This document shows, one piece after another, positions 1 through 5,759 of a stretch of 12,282 nucleotides of DNA. This DNA is from DYJE01 sp964637565 (GTDB lineage Bacteria; Desulfobacterota; Desulfobacteria; Desulfobacterales; Desulfolunaceae). A program made the position numbers and the translations under genes. Where the stretch lies: NCBI GenBank assembly GCA_964637565.1, contig CAZWTY010000107.1, positions 1-12,282 of the forward strand, read 5' to 3'. The notes beneath the pieces are model-generated. The model was not told the origin of the DNA. It did not search any database and worked only from the letters and a program-made list of their open reading frames with translations. Positions within the stretch are counted from its first letter, which is position 1. Each line of letters starts with the position of its first letter.

Positions 1-7
1 GAGGTCC

Positions 8-436
8 ATGGAGTTTGAAAAAAAGAAAACGCCGGAAAACGGAAAGCAGGAACGTTCTTTCAAGAAAAAACTGGCCCTGGCCGCCGTGACGGCATCGCTG
101 GGGCTTTCCCTGGGTGTTCCGGTGGGCGACGCCCTGGCCGGGGATGACAATGACAGGGCCTTCGGCGGGGGAACCCTGGGGATCAGCACCGAGGATTTCA
201 AGACCGTCCTTGAATCAAAACAGGGCAAGTTCAAAACAGGGGTTGAGTCCAGGCAGGGCAAGTTCAAAACCGGCATCGAATCCAATCAGGGCAAATTAAA
301 CACCGGTATCGAGTCGCGTCAAGGCAAATTCAAACCCGGCCAGGGATCCCTGGATTCCCTGGAAAGCAGCCAGATCAAGATCGACCGCCAACTTGACGAC
401 GAACTCGACGCCGAATCACTCAACATGGAAGAATGA
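8..436 (+). CDS. Exported 142-residue protein with tandem 11-residue repeats, function unknown
   Basis: I do not recognise a named family. The start is ATG at 8, with GAGG at 1-4 as ribosome binding site. Residues 1-21 are very basic and charged. Residues 22-44 are a hydrophobic Ala/Leu/Gly stretch ending in ALA, which looks like a Sec signal peptide with an unusually long n-region and cleavage near residue 44. The mature part (GDDNDRAFGGG onwards) carries four tandem 11-residue units at 65-108 with consensus K-T-G-I-E-S-x-Q-G-K-F, encoded by 33-base units at 200-331. A degenerate fifth unit follows, then an acidic tail rich in Asp and Glu. Eleven-residue periodicity is compatible with a hendecad helix, as in LEA-like or synuclein-like repeats, but Gly in each unit argues for flexibility. 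An envelope or periplasmic location is inferred. Any upstream operon partners lie outside the window. Confidence 0.75.
   Translation: MEFEKKKTPENGKQERSFKKKLALAAVTASLGLSLGVPVGDALAGDDNDRAFGGGTLGISTEDFKTVLESKQGKFKTGVESRQGKFKTGIESNQGKLNTGIESRQGKFKPGQGSLDSLESSQIKIDRQLDDELDAESLNMEE
200..331 (+). repeat. Four tandem 33-bp coding repeats
   Basis: Four consecutive 33-base units (200-232, 233-265, 266-298, 299-331) each encode one 11-residue repeat of the exported protein. The shared core is CAGGGCAA or a close variant in the second half of each unit, followed by gttc, atta or attc. The units differ at many third codon positions, so the protein repeat is conserved more than the DNA. This suggests an old, selected repeat rather than a fresh slippage product. 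Confidence 0.85.
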
Positions 437-491
437 TGGCGTTGAAGGATGCCCGATGATTTCAAACCATAGTTGCATCAGGCCATGCGGT

Positions 492-515
492 AGGGGCGAA
501 CCTTGTGTTCGCCCT
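492..515. repeat. Short REP-like hairpin between convergent genes
   Basis: AGGGGCGAAC, a 5-base loop CTTGT, then GTTCGCCCT form a 9-bp stem with one bulged G. From memory, this GGGCGAAC/GTTCGCCC hairpin with an ACAAG loop recurs as a dispersed intergenic element in many environmental anaerobe genomes. No database was searched. It sits between the 3' ends of the repeat-protein gene and the DUF362 gene. There is no T tract, so it is not a standard intrinsic terminator. Confidence 0.6.
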
Positions 516-549
516 GACCGAACTGTCAACTCCGCCCGGGTTGTCTGAT

Positions 550-590
550 CCCTGGTTCATCCGGCAGACGAGGGCCGGTTGAACCACGGG
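550..590. repeat. Long imperfect inverted repeat downstream of the DUF362 gene
   Basis: The left arm at 550-565 (CCCTGGTTCATCCGGC) and the right arm at 573-590 (GGCCGGTTGAACCACGGG) pair over about 15 positions with one mismatch and small bulges around a 7-base loop. It lies 31 bases beyond the DUF362 stop codon and about 114 bases beyond the stop of the convergent gene. It could end transcription from either side or stabilise mRNA 3' ends. Neither arm is followed by a clear run of T, so intrinsic termination is only a possibility. With the hairpin at 492-515 it accounts for most of the structure in the 184-base gap 437-620, where I see no gene. Confidence 0.45.
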
Positions 591-620
591 AATTCCGGAC
601 TGGGCGAACCGTGTGACGCC

Positions 621-1916
621 TCAGGCCGTGAACAGGCCTTTGTCGTACCCGTCCTTGCCGTCGTACTTTTCGCTCTGCTGTTTCATGTAGCCGTAGTAGG
701 CCAGGATGTTGACATCGAGGCCCACGCTCTTAAGAGCCTTGACAACGTCGTCTTCCGAGGGGGGACAGCCTTTCACCTGCACGGCTTCCCGGATGTTGCC
801 GTGGTCCTTGTTGGCCTTGATCATGCAGTTGCCCAGGAGCACGGTTTTCTCGTAACCGGAGCGGGGCTCCATTTTCTTGCCGTTCAGGATCTCCACGCTG
901 GGAAGGGGCTGGCCTTTGAAGGCCGACAGCACCAGGATGTTGCTCAGGTTGGCGATGGGGGAGCAGCCGGAGCACAGGGTTTCATCGTACTTGGGCAGGG
1001 CCGTTCCGGTGATTCCGAGTTTGGAAAAAATGCCGGGGCCGGTGTTGTCCGGTGTCCAGGACCAGTCCCATTTCAGGGGTTTCACATGGTCTGCCATGGG
1101 TTCGCCCACCAGGGTGTAGTCCGAAAGGGACAGGGATTGGCCGTGGCGGCTGGCGTAGTGTTTGAAATGGTCGATGTCCCCGCCCGCATAGCCGATGGTT
1201 TGGGCCGCCGCCAGATCGGCCGCGAGGATGTCCGTGGAGGCCACGATGAGGTTTTTCCGGTAGGCGTTGCCGAAGTGAAGGGCGCCTTTTTCCAGGGCGT
1301 AGATCCCGTCCACCAGGGTCAGGGCCGGTTTCACGAAGTCCGCGATGTGGGAAAAGGCGAACTCCAGATGGGAGTCGGGGTTGTGGCAGTGGCGCTTGGA
1401 TTTCAGCTTCAGGCAGCCTTTCAGGTTTTTCAGGCCCAGGGAGACTTTGGTCTGGCCGTGGGTTTTCAGTACGGGGAAATTGATGAAGAAATCCTGTTCC
1501 ACCGCGTCCTTGGCGATATGCAGCTCCATGCCCTCCTGGTACTCAAACACCTCGGCGTCACTGTCGTTCAGGTCCACCAGCGTAACGCCGTATTTCTTGG
1601 CGAGAGCCGTGTAACCCAGGCCTTCGTAAGCCGCCATGGTGCCCACGCCTTTCTTGATGACCACCGATCCTTCACCGATGGCGATCTTCGAACAGCCGAA
1701 GTCCTTCAGGCAGACGATCAGGTCCTCGACCAGCCGGGTGGTGGTGTACACGCCGAAGGGGGCGATGGGATACTGGTCGTCCCAGGCCACCAGGTTGGGC
1801 TTGATCATCACCCGATCCGAGGGTTTCAGCCGGGCGAAGCCTCCGGCCAGGTCAATGGTTTTTTTCAGGCTGTCTGCGCCGGGTGAGTATGTGCCTAAGG
1901 CGACGGTGGATGACAT
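621..1916 (-). CDS. DUF362-domain protein with C-terminal cysteine motif (probable Fe-S protein)
   Basis: The 431-residue protein matches the DUF362 family, whose biochemical role is not settled. Family signatures are an N-terminal IKPNL at 38-42, a central FPVLKTHGQTKVSLGLKN segment at 147-164, and LVDGIYALE at 201-209 with TDILAADL at 228-235. The C-terminal third has cysteines at 315 and 318 (CSGC), 364 and 384 (GCPPS), a spacing that could hold an iron-sulfur cluster. I see no signal peptide or membrane segment, so it is likely cytoplasmic. The start is well supported by AAGGAG six bases before ATG. It is transcribed alone, with about 460 bases of non-coding DNA upstream and a convergent neighbour downstream. 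The complementary strand is also open for over 400 codons, which I attribute to GC-biased codon use. Family assignment is firm; the cofactor is inferred. Confidence 0.88.
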   Translation of the reverse strand: MSSTVALGTYSPGADSLKKTIDLAGGFARLKPSDRVMIKPNLVAWDDQYPIAPFGVYTTTRLVEDLIVCLKDFGCSKIAIGEGSVVIKKGVGTMAAYEGLGYTALAKKYGVTLVDLNDSDAEVFEYQEGMELHIAKDAVEQDFFINFPVLKTHGQTKVSLGLKNLKGCLKLKSKRHCHNPDSHLEFAFSHIADFVKPALTLVDGIYALEKGALHFGNAYRKNLIVASTDILAADLAAAQTIGYAGGDIDHFKHYASRHGQSLSLSDYTLVGEPMADHVKPLKWDWSWTPDNTGPGIFSKLGITGTALPKYDETLCSGCSPIANLSNILVLSAFKGQPLPSVEILNGKKMEPRSGYEKTVLLGNCMIKANKDHGNIREAVQVKGCPPSEDDVVKALKSVGLDVNILAYYGYMKQQSEKYDGKDGYDKGLFTA

Positions 1917-2150
1917 GGTTTTCTCCTTGTGTTTTGGTTTGCGCGGTTTCGTGCCGTCGGATGGAAAAACCGTGGCGGTCAGAAATTTTCTATATCAGAA
2001 TCGAACTGTAAAAACCACAGCGGAGTCGTGAAAGGGCAGGGCCTGAACAGCCCGTCGGGAAAAACGGCGGACGAACTCTCAGTCTAATTTATTTTCGAAA
2101 AAATAATATAGCTTTTGGGAAATGACCTGTAAGCCATGATCATCGGAACC

Positions 2151-2236
2151 GCTATCGGTATCGGTATCGGTATCGGTATCGCTATCGGGTTCGAAACCCG
2201 GAACATTTCGATAGCGATAGCGATCCCGATAGCGAC
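2151..2236. repeat. Hexanucleotide repeat array with inverted partner (foldback)
   Basis: Six hexamers at 2151-2186 read GCTATC, four times GGTATC, then GCTATC. They run into a perfect small palindrome CGGGTT-CGA-AACCCG at 2186-2200. From 2209 the complementary hexamers appear (CGATAG CGATAG CGAT CCCGATAGCG). The two flanks can pair over about 26 bases with roughly three mismatches, so the whole block can form a long hairpin or cruciform with an inner short hairpin. It lies in the divergent gap between the DUF362 gene and the thioesterase gene and encodes nothing convincing. Similar phase-variable or dispersed intergenic repeats are plausible; copy number would be expected to vary. Confidence 0.8.
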
Positions 2237-2297
2237 AAAGATTTAACAGGCTTCAGAAGAATGACGACGCCACGGAGGGCCCGTCTGAAAACCGGGC

Positions 2298-2329
2298 TTG
2301 ACACAGCTGTCAAAGTCACGCATGGTGAC
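2298..2329. promoter_or_regulatory. Two adjacent palindromes, candidate operator before the thioesterase gene
   Basis: TTGACA-CAGC-TGTCAA (2298-2313) is a perfect 6-bp inverted repeat. One base later, GTCAC-GCATG-GTGAC (2315-2329) is a perfect 5-bp inverted repeat. The first arm also reads as a consensus -35 box (TTGACA), although the hexamer 17 bases later (CATGGT) is a poor -10. The position, about 55-85 bases before the thioesterase start, suits a dimeric repressor. No regulator gene is next door, so the binding protein is unknown. Confidence 0.4.
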
Positions 2330-2382
2330 AGCAAGCACCCGTCAAACCCATCAACCGCCATCTTGCCCTTAGGGAGGAAAGC

Positions 2383-2817
2383 ATGCACGAAATTCTGAAA
2401 CCCTATCCTGTCGTTATCACCATTCCCGTGGCCTGGGGGGAAATGGACGCGTTCCAGCATGTCAACAACGTGATTTATTTCAAGTATTTCGAAAGTGTGC
2501 GGATCGCTTTTTTCGAGCGCCTGGACATGGTGGCGTTCATGGAAAACACGGGAATCGGTCCTATCCTGGCATCCACCCAGTGCAAGTACAAGGTTCCCCT
2601 GACCTACCCGGACACGGTGAGCGTGGGGGCCCGGGTGTCGTTTATCGAAGAGGACCGTTTCGGCATGGATTACGTGGTGGTCAGCCACAAACTCGGCGTG
2701 GTGGCGGCCCAGGGAGACGGCCTGATCGTGGCCTACGATTACCGCAAGGGAGGAAAAGCCCAGATTCCCGAAGAGCTGAAACAAAAGATTCTGTCCGTCG
2801 TTTCCCAGGAGCCATGA
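2383..2817 (+). CDS. Acyl-CoA thioesterase, hotdog fold (4HBT / YbgC-FadM type)
   Basis: The 144-residue protein has the size and motif of single-domain 4-hydroxybenzoyl-CoA-thioesterase-like enzymes that hydrolyse acyl-CoA thioesters. The segment WGEMDAFQHVNNVIYFKYFE at 18-37 is the family signature. Asp22 is the expected catalytic carboxylate and HVNN follows at 26-29. The rest alternates strands and a helix as in a hotdog fold. There is no signal peptide, so a cytoplasmic dimer or tetramer is expected. The start is fixed by GGAGGAAAGC directly before ATG. An alpha/beta hydrolase follows 86 bases later on the same strand but has its own promoter, so co-transcription is optional. Together they suggest lipid or ester turnover; the true acyl substrate cannot be read from sequence. 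Confidence 0.9.
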   Translation: MHEILKPYPVVITIPVAWGEMDAFQHVNNVIYFKYFESVRIAFFERLDMVAFMENTGIGPILASTQCKYKVPLTYPDTVSVGARVSFIEEDRFGMDYVVVSHKLGVVAAQGDGLIVAYDYRKGGKAQIPEELKQKILSVVSQEP

Positions 2818-2835
2818 TCCATTGAAAAACCCGTC

Positions 2836-2865
2836 TTGATTTTGTGATCTGAAAACCCGTATAAT
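2836..2865 (+). promoter_or_regulatory. Sigma70-type promoter for the alpha/beta hydrolase gene
   Basis: The -35 box TTGATT (2836-2841) and a perfect -10 box TATAAT (2860-2865) are separated by 18 bases. Transcription would start near 2872, about 32 bases before the ATG at 2904. The location in the only gap between two same-strand genes supports it. Confidence 0.65.
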
Positions 2866-2903
2866 GTCCGTTCATTTTTTAAACAAGCATAGAGGACGGA
2901 CAT

Positions 2904-3791
2904 ATGACGACACTCGACACACCTTTTCACTGCGATTCACACCAGGTCGCCGGAGCCAACCTGAGCTACCTGGACAGCGGCGGAACGAAACCGCCCCTTC
3001 ACTTCTACCACGCCAACGGATTCCCCGTCAGCGTGTACCTGCCGTTCATGACCCGGCTTTCCGAAGATTTCCGGGTCCTGGGCATGGGGGTCCGGGGCCA
3101 GGACGCCCAGACCGAGGGCAACACCTCCTGGCACCGGGTGGCCGACGACCTGATCCATTTTCTCGACAGGCAGAACGCAGGCCCCGTCATCGGGGTGGGC
3201 CACAGCGTGGGCGGGGTGGGTACCCTGATCGCCGCAGTCAAGCGCCCCGACCTGTTCGACCGGGTCGTTCTCATCGACCCGGCGATTCTTCCCTACCGCT
3301 ACGTGGCGGCCATGGCCCTGATCCGCGCCCTGGGCCAGAAACAGCGGTTTTTTCTCGCCAAGCGGGCCAGAGGAAGGAGAAACGGCTGGGCCGACCGGTT
3401 CGAGGCCTACGACTACCTGAAGAACAAAAGCCTGTTCAAATATTTTGAGGACGATTACCTGAAGTCCTACGTGACTTACGGGCTGAAAGAATCACAGGGC
3501 GGCGGCGTGGAACTGCTCTGCCCGCCCGAAGCCGAGGCCCGGATTTTCGAGAACTACCCCCTGGACGTGTGGTTCTGGCCCAGAAGGCTCAAGGTTCCGG
3601 CCCTGATCATCCGCGGTGAACATTCGGATGTGCTGTTCAACCGGTCGGTGCGCCGTTTCTGCGCCCAGTGCCCGGACGCCGAATCCCACCTGGTCAAAGG
3701 GGCCGGTCATCTGGTCCCCATGGAAAAACCCGACGAGGTGCTGGCTGTGGTGAAACGTTTCGCGCTGAAACAGAGGGACAGGGCGGCCTGA
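2904..3791 (+). CDS. Alpha/beta hydrolase
   Basis: The 295-residue protein has the classical alpha/beta hydrolase layout. The oxyanion motif HANGFP is at 36-41 and the nucleophile elbow GHSVGG at 99-104 with Ser101. The late acid lies in RGEHSD (Asp242, or Glu239), and the catalytic His269 in GAGHLVPMEKP. Residues 130-225 form a charged helical insert where the lid domain normally sits. No signal peptide or membrane segment is seen, so it is cytoplasmic. The start has AGAGGA seven bases upstream. It has its own promoter (2836-2865) and a lipoprotein gene 46 bases downstream, probably co-transcribed. A related esterase, lipase or thioester hydrolase activity is likely; the substrate cannot be named. 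Confidence 0.88.
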   Translation: MTTLDTPFHCDSHQVAGANLSYLDSGGTKPPLHFYHANGFPVSVYLPFMTRLSEDFRVLGMGVRGQDAQTEGNTSWHRVADDLIHFLDRQNAGPVIGVGHSVGGVGTLIAAVKRPDLFDRVVLIDPAILPYRYVAAMALIRALGQKQRFFLAKRARGRRNGWADRFEAYDYLKNKSLFKYFEDDYLKSYVTYGLKESQGGGVELLCPPEAEARIFENYPLDVWFWPRRLKVPALIIRGEHSDVLFNRSVRRFCAQCPDAESHLVKGAGHLVPMEKPDEVLAVVKRFALKQRDRAA

Positions 3792-3837
3792 GCCGGAGGC
3801 AACCCAATATAAACCGGAAGCATGCGAAGGAGACGTC

Positions 3838-4923
3838 ATGGTGCAGATGGTGAGAGTGTTCACGGTCTTTCTTTTGGTGTGCCTGGCGGGTTGCGGCGGC
3901 GGGTCGGGAGGTGTTTCCGATCCCGGGACCGATCCGGTGAACGGCCCCCTGGCCGGAAATCCCGACGGTCATTACCCGGTTCCGGCCGGGGCATGGGCTG
4001 AAGATGTGTCGGCCCCGGACCACATCATCGGCAGCGGAACGCCGGAAAGCTGCACGGCGGACGATGTCATCCGGGCCGTGGCGGAAGGCGGGCGCATCGT
4101 GTTCAACGGAGGGACCGAACCCTTCACCATCCGCCTGAACCGTCCGGCCAAAGTGTTCAACAACCGGCCCGACGTGGTGATCGACGGAGGCGGCCTGGTG
4201 ACCCTGAGCGGCGCCGGGGCCACCCGGATTCTCTACATGAACACCTGCGATCCGGACCAGGTCTGGACCACCGACCACTGCAACGATCAGGACCATCCCC
4301 TTCTCTGTGTCCAGAACCTCACCTTCATCGACGGCAATTCAAAAGCGGACACCACCCATGACGGGGGCGGAGCCATCTGGGTCCGGGGAGGCCGGTTCAA
4401 GGCGGTGAACTGCCGGTTTTTCAACAATGTCTGCGCCGAAACAGGTCCGGACGTGGGCGGTGGAGCCATCCGGGTGTTCGACCAGTATCACGACCTGCCT
4501 GTGACCCTGGCCCACTGCACGTTCGGAGGCTCGCCCGGCTACGGCAACAGCGGGTCCAACGGGGGCGCCATCAGCAGTATCGGGGTTTCCTGGTCCATCT
4601 ACAACAGCTTGTTTTCCTACAACCGGGCCCTTGGATACGGCGCGAATCCAGCCGCCGCCGGAACGCCCGGAGGCGGAAGCGGCGGGGCGATCTACAACGA
4701 CGGCAACACCATGACTTTGGCCCTTTACGGCACCCTCCTGGAACACAACCAGGTCAACGCCCACGGCTCGGCCATCTTCTTCATCACCAACGACCATACC
4801 GGCAACCTCCACATCGAGGATTCGGTGATCCGGAACAACACCGGAGGAAGCTGGTACGCCCTTCCCGGCATCAGCATGCACCCGGACACCGCCCGGGAGA
4901 TTGTCGATTCCACGCTTCTGTGA
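3838..4923 (+). CDS. Lipoprotein with right-handed parallel beta-helix repeats
   Basis: The 361-residue protein begins with a short lipoprotein signal: hydrophobic residues 5-18 and lipobox LAGC, with the lipidated cysteine at 19. A Gly/Ser/Pro linker follows (20-60). From about 75 the chain is built of short beta-helix turns with motifs such as VVIDGGGLVTLSG (113-125), FIDGNS (163-168), DGGGAIW (175-181), CRFFNN (192-197), GGGAIRVF (207-214), NGGAIS (241-246) and GGAIYN (282-287). This resembles pectate-lyase-like and polymorphic-outer-membrane-protein-like repeats. No catalytic acid cluster stands out, so binding or surface structure is as likely as polysaccharide cleavage. Seven cysteines in the mature chain are notable for an exported protein. 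The start ATG at 3838 has AAGGAG five bases upstream. It likely shares the hydrolase transcript. Confidence 0.82.
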   Translation: MVQMVRVFTVFLLVCLAGCGGGSGGVSDPGTDPVNGPLAGNPDGHYPVPAGAWAEDVSAPDHIIGSGTPESCTADDVIRAVAEGGRIVFNGGTEPFTIRLNRPAKVFNNRPDVVIDGGGLVTLSGAGATRILYMNTCDPDQVWTTDHCNDQDHPLLCVQNLTFIDGNSKADTTHDGGGAIWVRGGRFKAVNCRFFNNVCAETGPDVGGGAIRVFDQYHDLPVTLAHCTFGGSPGYGNSGSNGGAISSIGVSWSIYNSLFSYNRALGYGANPAAAGTPGGGSGGAIYNDGNTMTLALYGTLLEHNQVNAHGSAIFFITNDHTGNLHIEDSVIRNNTGGSWYALPGISMHPDTAREIVDSTLL

Positions 4924-4958
4924 GCAATTATTTCCCTTGAATCTCAATATACCTTTTC

Positions 4959-4975
4959 ATCATAGACCCTATGAT
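4959..4975. promoter_or_regulatory. Perfect inverted repeat in the AT-rich gap
   Basis: ATCATAG-ACC-CTATGAT is a perfect 7-bp inverted repeat with a 3-base spacer, 36 bases after the beta-helix lipoprotein stop. It has no T run after it and the stem is AT-rich, so an operator is as likely as a terminator. The 192-base gap 4924-5115 holds no other clear element; I found no well-spaced promoter there. Confidence 0.35.
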
Positions 4976-5115
4976 TAAGTTCAAGAATGATTTCTCAAAA
5001 ATATGTTGATAAGCTAAAAAACTGCTGGACATGACCCGATCAATCCGATACGCATCATCTTGAAATCTATTAAAGGAATGCGTTGTGCTTGCGCTCTGTC
5101 AATAAGGGAATTTTC

Positions 5116-5754
5116 ATGCTTAAAAAAGATAGTTTCATCAACTATGTATTTTGTCTTTTAGCGCTTTCATCGATGGCTTTATTTTCTGGATGCGCCACAA
5201 TTGTCAGTGGCAAGGTTCAGGAGGTCAGTTTTCAAAGTAACCCTGAAGGCGCAACGGTGACTGTTGGAGGCAAGATTATTGGAAAAACACCAATTACCGT
5301 TCAGTTGGATAGAAAGAAAACGCCTCCTCTTATGTTTGAACTTCAAGGCTATCAGAAAATCAGCACTCAAATGGGGACAACTATTGAGCCTTGGTTTTTA
5401 GGTAATTTTATTATTGGTGGACTTATTGGTTCAACGACAGATGGCCTTTCAGGCGCGATTCATGAATATTCCCCAAATCATTATTATGTCACAATGGTTC
5501 CAGAAAATTCAGGGGTTTTTAGTACCAATACGCCAGAAAGAACGAAAATTAAAGAGTATGTGATTATTGCTTATAAAAATATTTTGTCAGATCTTTCGGC
5601 TGGGAATGGCGAATATTTATCCTCACTTATCAATATGTTAAAAGTTCAAGATGGGGAAAACGATACAATTATTCAAAAAATTAAATCATTATCCGAAGTT
5701 TACCCTGACATCCCACTTTTTGCAGAACGAGTATCTGAACTATACAAAACCTGA
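5116..5754 (+). CDS. PEGA-domain lipoprotein
   Basis: I chose ATG at 5116 (212 residues), preceded by AAGGG at a usable distance; a TTG 33 bases upstream is possible but would spoil the signal peptide. Residues 7-25 are hydrophobic and end in the lipobox FSGC, with the lipidated cysteine at 26. Residues 35-88 match a PEGA domain: VSFQSNPEGATVTVGGK, then GKTPITVQL and GYQK. PEGA domains are small beta sandwiches found in envelope proteins. A glycine-rich hydrophobic patch follows at 93-114 (GNFIIGGLIGSTTDGLSGA), which recurs in related PEGA lipoproteins, then a helical C-terminus of about 80 residues. The gene is visibly AT-rich with A/T third positions, unlike every neighbour, which suggests recent acquisition. 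It ends 5 bases from the convergent kinase gene, with no terminator between. Confidence 0.8.
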   Translation: MLKKDSFINYVFCLLALSSMALFSGCATIVSGKVQEVSFQSNPEGATVTVGGKIIGKTPITVQLDRKKTPPLMFELQGYQKISTQMGTTIEPWFLGNFIIGGLIGSTTDGLSGAIHEYSPNHYYVTMVPENSGVFSTNTPERTKIKEYVIIAYKNILSDLSAGNGEYLSSLINMLKVQDGENDTIIQKIKSLSEVYPDIPLFAERVSELYKT

Positions 5755-5759
5755 AAGAG

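Larger units (their letters stand above)
1917..2382. other. Divergent intergenic region without a gene
   Basis: This 466-base gap separates the DUF362 gene (minus) from the thioesterase gene (plus). It holds an AT-rich pocket near 2080-2112 with a near-palindrome TTATTTTCGAAAAAATAA (2089-2106), the hexamer foldback (2151-2236), and two adjacent perfect inverted repeats (2298-2313 and 2315-2329). No ORF in it has a credible ribosome binding site or protein-like composition. A weak TATAGA on the minus strand near 1990 could serve the DUF362 gene, but no good -35 box is paired with it. Confidence 0.6.

Noticed and set aside
200..331. CRISPR-like array of 33-base repeats
   Set aside because: The units are contiguous without spacers and are in frame within a coding sequence.
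579..1886. 435-codon open frame on the plus strand
   Set aside because: It mirrors the DUF362 gene, has no ribosome binding site and a Gly/Val/His/Phe-rich composition typical of antisense frames in GC-rich genes.
2151..2236. CRISPR array or iteron origin
   Set aside because: Six-base units without spacers and no replication or cas gene nearby.
2182..2784. Minus-strand frame across the hexamer repeat and the thioesterase
   Set aside because: Its 3' end is repeat-derived and the rest is antisense to a recognised gene.
2864..3448. Plus-strand open frame overlapping the alpha/beta hydrolase
   Set aside because: Arg/Pro/Gly-rich shadow; the other frame has the full catalytic triad and a good start.
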